From assembly GCF_004139715.1 (NCBI RefSeq), contig NZ_CP035544.1:868001-932000 (forward strand): a stretch of 64,000 nt of DNA, in the 5' to 3' direction. This stretch comes from Muriicola soli. Its GTDB lineage: Bacteria > Bacteroidota > Bacteroidia > Flavobacteriales > Flavobacteriaceae. Both the position numbers and the translations under genes were made by a program. A model generated the notes under the pieces. That model was not told the origin of the DNA. It searched no databases and was given only the letters and a program-made list of their open reading frames with translations. This document shows positions 26,242-34,825 of the stretch, in pieces (within the stretch, counting starts at the first letter, position 1; every line of letters begins with the position of its first letter).

Positions 26242-28071
26242 ATGGCTGAAAAAAAAGCAACATCAGAAGAAACTCAGGTAGCTGAGGTCGTTCAGGAAGA
26301 AAAAGTAGAGACTCCCAAACAAGATCCCAAGGAATTCCTTGAAAACTTTGACTGGGACAAGTATGAAGAAGGTATTGAACGAGTAGACGATTCCAAATTA
26401 GAGGAATTTGAAAAACTAGTAGCAGAGAATTTTGTAGATACGGCAGATGAGGAAGTAGTAGAAGGGACCGTAACACACCTTACAGACAGGGAAGCGATCA
26501 TCGATATCAACGCTAAGTCTGAAGGAGTTATATCCCTTAATGAATTTCGATACAATCCCGGCCTTAAGGTTGGTGACAAGGTTGAAGTTCTCATCGACAT
26601 TCGCGAAGACAAAAGCGGACAGTTGGTGCTTTCACACAGAAAAGCTCGTACGATAAAGGCGTGGGAACGCGTAAATTCAGCTCACGACAAGGAAGAAGTA
26701 GTAACCGGTTTTGTAAAGTGCAGAACAAAAGGAGGAATGATCGTCGATGTCTTCGGAATCGAGGCGTTCTTGCCAGGTTCTCAGATCGATGTGAAACCTA
26801 TTCGCGATTACGATCAGTATGTAGGTAAGACCATGGAATTCAAGGTGGTGAAAATCAACCATGAATTTAAGAACGTCGTAGTTTCTCATAAAGCGCTTAT
26901 CGAAGCGGATATTGAAGAACAGAAGAAAGAGATCATCAGTCAGCTCGAAAAAGGTCAGGTCCTTGAAGGTATTGTAAAAAATATCACTTCCTACGGAGTC
27001 TTTATTGACTTAGGTGGGGTAGACGGACTTGTACACATCACAGACCTGTCATGGAGCAGGATCAATCACCCGAATGAGGTGGTAGACCTGGATCAGAAAC
27101 TCAATGTGGTTATTCTTGATTTTGACGATAACAAGTCGAGAATCCAATTAGGGTTAAAACAATTGGAAAAACATCCATGGGAAGCCCTTGGGGATGAATT
27201 TAAAGTTGGAGATAAGGTCAAAGGAAAAGTGGTCGTTATAGCTGATTACGGTGCCTTTTTAGAAGTTGCAGAAGGTGTGGAAGGACTTATCCACGTTTCT
27301 GAAATGTCATGGTCTACGCATCTCAGGTCTGCTCAGGACTTTGTAAATGTAGGAGACGAACTGGAGGCTGTAGTGCTGACTCTCGACAGAGAAGACAGAA
27401 AAATGTCGCTTGGGATCAAACAACTGACCCCAGATCCATGGACTGATATCACTTCTAAATATCCTGTAGGATCAAGGCATAAAGGAATTGTAAGGAACTT
27501 TACCAACTTTGGTGTCTTTGTTGAACTGGAAGAAGGAATTGACGGTTTAATCTACATTTCTGACCTCTCCTGGACCAAGAAGATAAAGCATCCTTCAGAA
27601 TTTGTAACTGTTGGAGATACCTTGGAAGTAGAAGTTCTGGAATTAGACGTGGAAGGACGTAAATTAAGTCTTGGCCATAAGCAGACTACAGACAACCCTT
27701 GGGATAAGTACGAGAAGGAATTTGCAGTTGGAACTGTTCACAAATCAGCAATCACTGAGATTGTAGACAAAGGTGCAGTAATTGATTTTAACAAGGATAT
27801 CACCGCATTCGTTCCCCAGAGACATATGGAGAAAGAGGATGGGAAAAAGCTTGGCAAAGGTGAGGAAGCCGAATTTAAAATCATTGAATTCAACAAGGAA
27901 TTCAAAAGAGTAGTCGCCAGTCATACCGCTATCTTCAGGGAAGAAGAGCAGCGAAATGTAAAAGCAGCACGCAAAAAAGCTGCGGCACAGGCTGACGAAT
28001 CAAAACCGACACTAGGAGACGCCAACGAGCAATTGCAGGCGCTTAAAGATAAAATGGAAGGGAAAAAGTAA
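26242..28071 (+). CDS. rpsA: 30S ribosomal protein S1
   Basis: Binds mRNA at the ribosome during initiation. It has 609 residues with an acidic N-terminal extension (1-70, KEFLENFDWDKYEEGIERVDDS is typical of Bacteroidota) and six S1/OB repeats, recognised by recurring GVFIDLGGVDGLVHITDLSW, GAFLEVAEGVEGLIHVSEMSW and GVFVELEEGIDGLIYISDLSW. A charged, lysine-rich C-terminal tail ends the protein. It is transcribed alone from a consensus promoter to a strong terminator. Confidence 0.96.
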   Translation: MAEKKATSEETQVAEVVQEEKVETPKQDPKEFLENFDWDKYEEGIERVDDSKLEEFEKLVAENFVDTADEEVVEGTVTHLTDREAIIDINAKSEGVISLNEFRYNPGLKVGDKVEVLIDIREDKSGQLVLSHRKARTIKAWERVNSAHDKEEVVTGFVKCRTKGGMIVDVFGIEAFLPGSQIDVKPIRDYDQYVGKTMEFKVVKINHEFKNVVVSHKALIEADIEEQKKEIISQLEKGQVLEGIVKNITSYGVFIDLGGVDGLVHITDLSWSRINHPNEVVDLDQKLNVVILDFDDNKSRIQLGLKQLEKHPWEALGDEFKVGDKVKGKVVVIADYGAFLEVAEGVEGLIHVSEMSWSTHLRSAQDFVNVGDELEAVVLTLDREDRKMSLGIKQLTPDPWTDITSKYPVGSRHKGIVRNFTNFGVFVELEEGIDGLIYISDLSWTKKIKHPSEFVTVGDTLEVEVLELDVEGRKLSLGHKQTTDNPWDKYEKEFAVGTVHKSAITEIVDKGAVIDFNKDITAFVPQRHMEKEDGKKLGKGEEAEFKIIEFNKEFKRVVASHTAIFREEEQRNVKAARKKAAAQADESKPTLGDANEQLQALKDKMEGKK

Positions 28072-28109
28072 TTGTAGATTTCCATGATATCAAAATCTGG
28101 TTTAATAAT

Positions 28110-28140
28110 ATGCCCCGACTTGCAAGTCGGGGTATTTTTT
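28110..28140 (+). terminator. Rho-independent terminator of rpsA
   Basis: CCCCGACTT (28113-28121) pairs with AAGTCGGGG (28124-28132), extended by flanking A-T pairs, followed by seven T. A very stable hairpin 40 bases past the rpsA stop. Confidence 0.9.
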
Positions 28141-28247
28141 TGCCCTAAAGCGGGAAGATTGCCGTTTCAAAGCGATAATAAAAAGGGCCCGCAATTATTG
28201 ATTAGAAATCCCTATTTTTGCTTTCAAATATGTTGGTAGCGCAAACC

Positions 28248-28787
28248 ATGAGTCAAAAAGTACTTCTTTCCTCAAAAGAAATCCACATTATTTTACATCG
28301 CCTGGCGTGCCAACTTTTAGAAAACCACTTAGATTTTACCGATACTGTACTTATAGGGATTCAACCCAGGGGCAGCTTTCTCGCCAAACGTCTGGCGAAA
28401 CTCCTCAAGGAAGAATACCAGGTAAAAGAAATTAAGTTAGGCCTTTTAGATATCACGTTTTTTAGGGATGATTTCCGCAGGGGAGAAAAACCCCTGGAAG
28501 CGAGTACCACCAGTGTAGATTTCCTGGTTGAGGACAAAAAAGTGGTCCTTATTGATGATGTGTTATACACAGGAAGGAGCATCAGGGCGGCACTTACGGC
28601 AATCCAGTCGTTTGGGAGGCCCAATGAGATTGAATTACTCACCCTAATCGACAGAAGATTTAGCAGACACCTTCCCATACAGCCCAACTACAGAGGAAGA
28701 CAGGTTGATGCCATCAATGAAGAGAAAGTTAAGGTGCTGTGGAAAGAAAATGAAGGGAAAGATGTAGTCTATTTAGTTAACAGATAA
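28248..28787 (+). CDS. pyrR: PyrR: pyr regulator / uracil phosphoribosyltransferase family
   Basis: A 179-residue type I phosphoribosyltransferase of the PyrR family. The PRPP-binding loop is VVLIDDVLYTGRSI (99-112), with IGIQPRGSFLAKRL near 37-49 and RGEKPLEASTTSVDF around the flexible loop. Start choice: the ATG at 28248 gives MSQKVLLSS, the usual family N-terminus; in-frame codons at 28218 and 28230 would overlap a TATTTTTG -7-like box (28213-28220). Its stop lies 4 bases before pyrB. Family members bind pyr mRNA and may also make UMP from uracil; which activity applies here is not visible. Confidence 0.9.
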   Translation: MSQKVLLSSKEIHIILHRLACQLLENHLDFTDTVLIGIQPRGSFLAKRLAKLLKEEYQVKEIKLGLLDITFFRDDFRRGEKPLEASTTSVDFLVEDKKVVLIDDVLYTGRSIRAALTAIQSFGRPNEIELLTLIDRRFSRHLPIQPNYRGRQVDAINEEKVKVLWKENEGKDVVYLVNR

Positions 28788-28791
28788 GCGA

Positions 28792-29718
28792 ATGCCGGCA
28801 TTAAGCGTAAGACATTTACTGGGGATAAAATATCTGAATGAGCAGGATATTCAACTCATTTTTGAAACGGCAGATCAATTTAAGGAGGTCATTAACCGAT
28901 CCATCAAAAAGGTACCATCTCTCCGTGACATTACCATAGCTAATATATTTTTTGAGAATAGTACCAGAACCAAATTGAGCTTTGAACTGGCAGAAAAACG
29001 TTTGTCTGCCGACGTATTGAATTTCTCCGCCTCTCAGTCGTCTGTAAAAAAGGGGGAAACCCTGATAGATACCGTAAATAATATCCTTTCCATGAAGGTA
29101 GATATGGTGGTTATGCGACATCCCAATCCGGGAGCCGGGATATTCCTATCTAAGCATGTAAATGCATCAATCATCAACGCCGGCGACGGGGCTCATGAAC
29201 ATCCCACCCAAGCGTTGCTCGATTCCTATTCGATCAGGGAAAGACTGGGAGATGTGGCAGGAAAGAAGGTGATCATTGTTGGGGACATCCTGCATTCCAG
29301 GGTAGCGCTCTCCAATATTTTCGCTCTGAAACTTCAGGGAGCTAAAGTAAAAGTATGTGGCCCCAAGACCTTAATTCCTAAACATATAGAAAGCCTTGGT
29401 GTAGAAGTTGAACCCAACTTGAGAAAGGCGTTAGCCTGGTGCGATGTGGCCAATATGCTCAGGGTACAGAATGAGCGGATGGAAATGAGTTACTTCCCTA
29501 CAACCCGGGAGTACACTCAGCAATACGGAATCAACAAAGAAATACTGGAAAGCCTCGATAAGGAAATCGTTATTATGCACCCCGGGCCAATAAACAGGGG
29601 GGTTGAAATCACCAGTGATGTAGCAGATTCGTCCCAGTCCATTATCCTGCACCAGGTGGAAAACGGTGTTGCTATTCGCATGGCTGTAATTTATTTATTA
29701 GCTTCCCAGTTAAACTAA
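28792..29718 (+). CDS. pyrB: Aspartate carbamoyltransferase catalytic subunit
   Basis: Condenses carbamoyl phosphate with aspartate in the first committed step of pyrimidine synthesis. The carbamoyl-phosphate site is FFENSTRTKLSFELA (53-67, STRT at 57-60). KKGETLIDTVNNI, GDGAHEHPTQALLDSYSI and the C-terminal HPGPINRGVEI are further signatures. 308 residues, full length. No pyrI regulatory subunit gene follows, so it is probably the unregulated trimeric type. It follows pyrR by 4 bases and is likely cotranscribed with it. Confidence 0.96.
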   Translation: MPALSVRHLLGIKYLNEQDIQLIFETADQFKEVINRSIKKVPSLRDITIANIFFENSTRTKLSFELAEKRLSADVLNFSASQSSVKKGETLIDTVNNILSMKVDMVVMRHPNPGAGIFLSKHVNASIINAGDGAHEHPTQALLDSYSIRERLGDVAGKKVIIVGDILHSRVALSNIFALKLQGAKVKVCGPKTLIPKHIESLGVEVEPNLRKALAWCDVANMLRVQNERMEMSYFPTTREYTQQYGINKEILESLDKEIVIMHPGPINRGVEITSDVADSSQSIILHQVENGVAIRMAVIYLLASQLN

Positions 29719-29724
29719 GGGCTT

Positions 29725-30057
29725 ATGATTTTTGATAAGGAAGGCAACAGGACCATTGTTTATCAGGAGGGTATCAGCTTATTGGTATTTGTTGAGAATC
29801 TCAATAAGGCCTACGAAAAAATAAAAAACGATCATATTGTGGTGAATTTGTTCTCTTTTGACAAACTCACTTCAAATGATCTTCTCGAATTTCTGGAAAT
29901 TTCCAGAGCCCATAAAAAGATGAAGAAATCTTTTGTCCTGGTCACTGATAAAGTGGACTACGAAGACGTACCTGAAGAAATAAGCCTGGCACCTACTCTA
30001 CAGGAAGCCATGGATATCATTGAGATGGAGGATATTGAACGGGATCTTGATCTTTGA
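29725..30057 (+). CDS. Small STAS-like protein
   Basis: A 110-residue soluble alpha/beta protein. Alternating strands and helices (HIVVNLFSFDKLTSNDLLEFLEISRAHKKMKKSFVLVTD) resemble STAS or anti-sigma-factor-antagonist folds, but there is no clear phosphorylatable serine motif. In related genomes such proteins are sometimes labelled ribonuclease Z by proximity to rnz, which is wrong for this sequence. It starts 6 bases after pyrB and ends 3 bases before the next gene, inside a tight operon. Function unknown. Confidence 0.7.
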   Translation: MIFDKEGNRTIVYQEGISLLVFVENLNKAYEKIKNDHIVVNLFSFDKLTSNDLLEFLEISRAHKKMKKSFVLVTDKVDYEDVPEEISLAPTLQEAMDIIEMEDIERDLDL

Positions 30058-30060
30058 AAA

Positions 30061-30537
30061 ATGAATTACTACTTCGCTCAAGTCAATATCGCTAAATCAA
30101 AATACCCTCTCGAGGATACACGAATGGCCGACTTTGTCAATAATACGGCCCGTATTAACGCTATAGCTGAAAAGAGTCCCGGGTTCGTCTGGCGCTGGGT
30201 AGAGGAGCCCAATAGCGGAGTATCTGAAATTTTTGGAGATCCGGCTTTGGTGGTAAATATGTCGATATGGGAATCTCGTGAAACTTTAATGGAGTTTACC
30301 TATCAAAGTCCTCACGTGGAGATCTATAAACGTAAAAATGAATGGTTTGATAAGTTAAATTCCGCTCATATGGTATGCTTTTTCACACAAAAAAGAGAAA
30401 TCTCTCTTTCTGAGGCCAAGAAGCGACTCGACCATCTCAATACAATGGGTGAAACTCCAATTGCCTTTACTTTTAAATCCTCATTCAGTCCGGGCGACGT
30501 GGAGCCTTTCCTTGCAAACAAGACGGACGGTCTATGA
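30061..30537 (+). CDS. DUF3291 protein (ABM-like fold)
   Basis: A 158-residue protein. YYFAQVNIAKSKYPLEDTRMADFVNNTARINAIAEKSPGFVWRW at the N-terminus and MSIWESRETLMEFTYQSPH in the middle are characteristic of DUF3291, a monooxygenase-like (ABM) ferredoxin-fold family. No catalytic activity is established and it may be a heme- or small-molecule-binding protein. It overlaps the start of rnz by 4 bases (ATGA). Confidence 0.8.
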   Translation: MNYYFAQVNIAKSKYPLEDTRMADFVNNTARINAIAEKSPGFVWRWVEEPNSGVSEIFGDPALVVNMSIWESRETLMEFTYQSPHVEIYKRKNEWFDKLNSAHMVCFFTQKREISLSEAKKRLDHLNTMGETPIAFTFKSSFSPGDVEPFLANKTDGL

Positions 30538-31439
30538 AACTCCACATCCTGGGGTGCCATGCTGCAACCCCCTCAATGAAGGGCAATCCCACTTCTCAGA
30601 TTCTGGAGATCCGTAATTCCGTTTTTTTGATCGATTGCGCGGAAGGTACACAGGTTTTACTGAGACAACACAAGATCAAGTTTAACAGAATCAACCACAT
30701 CTTTATCTCCCATCTCCATGGCGATCATTTCTTTGGCCTTCCGGGGTTAATATCTACTTTTCAATTGCTCGGGAGAGAGAAAGAACTCCATATTTATGGT
30801 CCTTCCGGATTAAAAGAAGTCATTTTGGCACTATTGAGGGTGGGCAATTCATGGACCAACTACTCCCTGGTATTTCACGAGTTACAAAAAAGTACTTCGG
30901 AATTGATTTTCGAAAATGATAAGCTGCAGGTAAGGACCATTCCTTTGAATCACAGAATTTATACAAATGGATTCCTCTTTTCAGAAAAGCCCAAGGAGAG
31001 AAAACTCAATATTGCGGCCGTAGCAAAGTACAAGGTAGACAAGGCATTTTTTAAAAACATTAAGGGCGGCAAGGACGTTCTTCTCGATTCAGGGGAGCTG
31101 ATCCCGAATTCACTTTTAAGTTCCGATCCTCCTTCACCAAAATCATACGCTTACTGCAGCGATACAGCTTTCGACCTTTCTATTGTGCCCTTAATTAAGG
31201 GTGTAGATTTGCTTTATCACGAAGCCACTTTCCTTTCCAATGAGGCTCAACTTGCAACCAGGACCAAGCATTCTACCGCCGTGGAGGCTGCCAGAATTGC
31301 CAAAGAGGCAGGGGTAAAAGGTTTGCTGCTGGGACACTTCTCAACGCGTTATAAAAATAAGAAGGCATTCATCGATGAAGCATCTGCTATTTTTTCTGAG
31401 GTTGCCCTTGCTGAGGATGGAATGATCCTTGAGATTTAG
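30534..31439 (+). CDS. rnz: Ribonuclease Z (tRNA 3' processing endonuclease)
   Basis: Cleaves the 3' trailer of tRNA precursors. A metallo-beta-lactamase fold with the zinc motif HLHGDH (60-65), preceded by LIDCAEGTQVLLRQHKIK and followed by FFGLPGLI. YCSDTAF and the late LLYHEATF, KHSTAVEAARIAKEAGVKGLLLGHFSTRY segments supply the other ligands. 301 residues, normal for the short bacterial form. The start codon sits inside the DUF3291 stop overlap. Confidence 0.95.
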   Translation: MKLHILGCHAATPSMKGNPTSQILEIRNSVFLIDCAEGTQVLLRQHKIKFNRINHIFISHLHGDHFFGLPGLISTFQLLGREKELHIYGPSGLKEVILALLRVGNSWTNYSLVFHELQKSTSELIFENDKLQVRTIPLNHRIYTNGFLFSEKPKERKLNIAAVAKYKVDKAFFKNIKGGKDVLLDSGELIPNSLLSSDPPSPKSYAYCSDTAFDLSIVPLIKGVDLLYHEATFLSNEAQLATRTKHSTAVEAARIAKEAGVKGLLLGHFSTRYKNKKAFIDEASAIFSEVALAEDGMILEI

Positions 31440-31497
31440 GATGAATTTTATGTCTTAATTTTCCCATTTTGCCAAGATTTCACCAAATTTGTTATCT

Positions 31498-32166
31498 ATG
31501 GGAAAAGAGGGATCAGACATTAAAAAGGACTTGAGTGAATACCGCAAGGCATATGAAAAAAGTGCCCTGCTTGAATCTACGGTATCGGACAGCCCGATGG
31601 AACTATTTCAAAAGTGGTTTCACGAAGTTGAGAAATCAGGGACTTCTGATGAGCCCAATGCTATGACGGTCTCCACGCTGGGATTGGATGGATTTCCCAA
31701 AAGCAGAGTTGTGCTGCTCAAAAGATTTACTTATGAAGGATTTATTTTCTACACGAATTACCTAAGTGAAAAAGGGAAGGCTATTGAAAAAAATCCGAAG
31801 GTCTGTCTTTCGTTTTTCTGGCCGGGAATGGAACGGCAGGTGATTATCAAAGGAACTGCAAAAAAGATTCCCGAAAATATGTCTGATGGATATTTTGAAT
31901 CCAGGCCTACAGGGAGTAAATTAGGAGCTATTGTCTCAGAACAGAGTGAAGTCATTCCTTCAAGGGATACGCTGGAAGAAAAACTTAGAGAACTCGAAAA
32001 GGAATACGAACAGAAGGAAATACCACGGCCCGACTATTGGGGAGGGTATTTGGTATCACCTGTTTCTGTAGAATTCTGGCAAGGAAGGCCAAACCGCTTA
32101 CACGATCGTTTGAGATACACCCTTGAAAAGGACTATCGCTGGAGCCTGGATAGGCTGGCACCTTAG
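31498..32166 (+). CDS. pdxH: Pyridoxamine 5'-phosphate oxidase
   Basis: Oxidises pyridoxine or pyridoxamine 5'-phosphate to pyridoxal 5'-phosphate with FMN and oxygen. Signatures include NAMTVSTLGLDGFPKSRVVLLKRF, FYTNYLSEKGKAIEKNP, SFFWPGMERQVIIKGTAKKIP and the C-terminal VEFWQGRPNRLHDRLRY. I use the ATG at 31498; an in-frame TTG three codons earlier is less likely. It stands 58 bases after rnz and may belong to that operon. Confidence 0.95.
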   Translation: MGKEGSDIKKDLSEYRKAYEKSALLESTVSDSPMELFQKWFHEVEKSGTSDEPNAMTVSTLGLDGFPKSRVVLLKRFTYEGFIFYTNYLSEKGKAIEKNPKVCLSFFWPGMERQVIIKGTAKKIPENMSDGYFESRPTGSKLGAIVSEQSEVIPSRDTLEEKLRELEKEYEQKEIPRPDYWGGYLVSPVSVEFWQGRPNRLHDRLRYTLEKDYRWSLDRLAP

Positions 32167-32222
32167 CAGGAATTCCGGCTTCTATTGATAGAAAGATTTA
32201 CAATACCGAAATACGCATAATT

Positions 32223-32711
32223 ATGAAGCATCTGATAATGGTAAGGCACGGCAAGTCCTCCTGGGAATTGGGTGTAGAAGATCGTGACAGGCCACTGAAG
32301 GAAAGAGGTGTGAATGATGCGCATAAGGTATCACGTCATTTTGGATCTTACTCCATTGTGCCTGATATGGTTTATTCAAGTCCGGCTATTCGGGCACTTC
32401 ATACCTGCGTAATTTTTTTAAGGACCCTGAAGATCCCATATCATAAATTTAGCCTTTCAGACCGCCTGTATGTTTTTTCAGGAAACGAATTGATTGATTT
32501 TTTAAGGGATCTTCCCGATTCAAAGGACAAGATCATGGTCTTCGGTCATAATCACGCATTTACGGATATGGTCAACGAATTAGGAGATGTACACATAGAT
32601 AATGTGCCAACCACCGGACTTGTCCATCTCTCATTCAATATCAAGCAGTGGAGGGATATAGGAGGAGGAAAGACCGAAAGAGTGTTGATTCCCAAAGAGC
32701 TTAAAATATGA
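32223..32711 (+). CDS. sixA: SixA-like histidine phosphatase
   Basis: A 162-residue phosphohistidine-type phosphatase of the histidine phosphatase superfamily. The catalytic RHGKSSW has His9. DRDRPLKERG (near 20-29) and VYSSPAIRALHTC (near 49-61) are typical of SixA, and VFGHNHAFTDMVNEL carries the second catalytic His. The gene overlaps ppk1 by 4 bases (ATGA at 32708-32711), a firm sign of co-translation. A role linked to polyphosphate or to histidine-phosphorylated proteins is an inference from that coupling. Confidence 0.87.
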   Translation: MKHLIMVRHGKSSWELGVEDRDRPLKERGVNDAHKVSRHFGSYSIVPDMVYSSPAIRALHTCVIFLRTLKIPYHKFSLSDRLYVFSGNELIDFLRDLPDSKDKIMVFGHNHAFTDMVNELGDVHIDNVPTTGLVHLSFNIKQWRDIGGGKTERVLIPKELKI

Positions 32712-34825
32712 GTAAGAATAAGAATCAATATATCAACAGGGAGATCAGCTGGTTAAAGTTTAATGACCGTGTTCTGCAGGAAAGTGCTGATCCTAACGTC
32801 CCCTTAATTGAACGTCTTAGGTTTCTAGGGATTTTCTCAAATAATCTGGATGAGTTTTTTAAGGTTCGATACGCTACCGTAAAGCGTATTGTGGAGGCCG
32901 GAAAATCGGGGAAGAGCGTACTTGGTGGTGAAGTGGCCAAGGATTTGTTAGAAGAGATCACCAAGATCGTCATAGAGCAGCAAACCCGCAGCCTGGAGAT
33001 CCACAAAGACATCGAACAGGAACTGGAGCGAGAGAACATCTTTCTTATCAATGAAGAAGAGGTGACAAAAGAACAAACCAAGTTTCTCAAGACTTATTTT
33101 CAGGAAAAAGTGAGTCCGCAATTAATGACTATCATCCTCAATGATCTCGCTTCCTTTCCCATGCTGAAAGACAGCGCAGCCTACCTGGCTATTAAAATGA
33201 TCCTGAATTCGGGGAAAGAAACCGTAGAAGGTCATTACGAGAGTGATATCAGTTTTGCCTTGATCGAAATTCCAAAAGGAATCGACCGGTTTGTGGTCTT
33301 GCCACAGGAGGGGGATAAACACTATATTATTATCCTGGATGACCTTATTCGCTTCTGCCTTAAAGGCATTTTTTCAATGTTCGATTTCTCTTCGATCTCT
33401 GCTCATATGATCAAGATCACCCGGGATGCCGAACTCGATATTGATAATGATCTCAGTAAGAGTTTTATCGAAAAAATATCCTCAAGTGTAGATAACCGAA
33501 AGAACAGTGATCCGGTTCGTTTTGTGTATGACAAGAGTATCGAAAAAAATACACTCAGTTTTCTCATTGAGAAAATGGGAATTACAGACACGGATAGTGT
33601 TATTCCGGGGGGTAGGTATCACAACAGACGGGACTATATGAGTTTTCCGAGTTTAGGGAAACAGGATCTGATGTACAAAAAGATCAAGCCACTTGCCATT
33701 AAAGGGGTAGATCTCGAAGGAAGTTTTCTCGATCAGATCGCCAGGAAGGATTTTCTTCAATATACACCCTACCACAATTTTAACTACATCATCCGTTTCC
33801 TGCGTGAAGCGGCCCTTGATCCCAAGGTAAAAACTATAAAGATCACGGTTTATCGCCTGGCAGATAATTCGCAGGTGGTGTCATCGTTGATCAACGCGGC
33901 AAAAAACGGAAAGCAAGTGACCGTGCAGATTGAGCTCAGGGCTCGGTTTGACGAAACGGCCAATATCGGTTATGCCGAACAATTGCAGGAAGAAGGGGTG
34001 AAACTCATCTTCGGTGTGCCTGGCTTAAAAGTGCACAGTAAAATCTGCCTGATTGAGCGGGAAGAGCAGGACGGGATCAACCGATACGGCTTTGTCAGTA
34101 CCGGAAACTTTAACGAAACTACCGGCAGGATTTATACTGATTACACCTTATTTACCTACAATGAAAAAATCCTGAAGGAATTGAATATGGTCTTTGATTT
34201 CTTTGAGACCAGCTATAAAATTAATAAGTACAAACACTTAATAGTTTCTCCTCACTACACCAAAAGTACCTTTAAAAAGCTTATTGATAAAGAGATCGAA
34301 AATGTAAAGCAAGGGAAAGAGGCTTACATCAAGATCAAGATGAATAGTCTTACTTCCTATAACATGGTCGATAAATTATATGAAGCCAGCAGGGCGGGAG
34401 TCAAAATAAAGATGATTGTTCGGGGGATTTGCTGCCTTATCCCGGGAATAGAAGGCATGAGTGAAAATATCGAAGCCATAAGTATTGTGGACAAGTTCCT
34501 GGAACACCCGCGCCTTTTTATTTTTGGTAATGGGGGAGATCCAAAAATTTACATATCATCAGCTGATTGGATGACCAGAAACATAGAGAACAGGGTAGAG
34601 GTTGGATGTCCTATTTACGATCCGGAGATCAAAAACGAGCTTATAGATACTTTTGAGATCTGCTGGAGGGATAATGTTAAGGCACGCTGGTTTAATGAAG
34701 AACAGGATAACGTCTACGTACAAAATGACAAGCCAAAATTGCGGTCCCAGTTTGCACTTTATGAATATTACCAAAACAAGCTTGCAGAAGAGAATAAACA
34801 GGCAGCACCTACATCGGTTGAATAA
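32708..34825 (+). CDS. ppk1: Polyphosphate kinase 1
   Basis: Polymerises the terminal phosphate of ATP into inorganic polyphosphate. 705 residues with the N-terminal helical domain (YINREISWLKFNDRVLQES), head domain and two phospholipase-D-like C domains. The autophosphorylated histidine is H443 in GVPGLKVHSKICLIER. The second conserved histidine lies in EHPRLFIFGNGG. It is coupled to sixA upstream, and the MFS gene begins inside its stop codon (TAATG at 34823). Confidence 0.96.
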   Translation: MSKNKNQYINREISWLKFNDRVLQESADPNVPLIERLRFLGIFSNNLDEFFKVRYATVKRIVEAGKSGKSVLGGEVAKDLLEEITKIVIEQQTRSLEIHKDIEQELERENIFLINEEEVTKEQTKFLKTYFQEKVSPQLMTIILNDLASFPMLKDSAAYLAIKMILNSGKETVEGHYESDISFALIEIPKGIDRFVVLPQEGDKHYIIILDDLIRFCLKGIFSMFDFSSISAHMIKITRDAELDIDNDLSKSFIEKISSSVDNRKNSDPVRFVYDKSIEKNTLSFLIEKMGITDTDSVIPGGRYHNRRDYMSFPSLGKQDLMYKKIKPLAIKGVDLEGSFLDQIARKDFLQYTPYHNFNYIIRFLREAALDPKVKTIKITVYRLADNSQVVSSLINAAKNGKQVTVQIELRARFDETANIGYAEQLQEEGVKLIFGVPGLKVHSKICLIEREEQDGINRYGFVSTGNFNETTGRIYTDYTLFTYNEKILKELNMVFDFFETSYKINKYKHLIVSPHYTKSTFKKLIDKEIENVKQGKEAYIKIKMNSLTSYNMVDKLYEASRAGVKIKMIVRGICCLIPGIEGMSENIEAISIVDKFLEHPRLFIFGNGGDPKIYISSADWMTRNIENRVEVGCPIYDPEIKNELIDTFEICWRDNVKARWFNEEQDNVYVQNDKPKLRSQFALYEYYQNKLAEENKQAAPTSVE

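Noticed and set aside
28198-28220. TTG and TATTTTTG as a promoter of pyrR
   Set aside because: They are only 12 bases apart, too close for the consensus; only the -7-like box was used to weigh the start codon.
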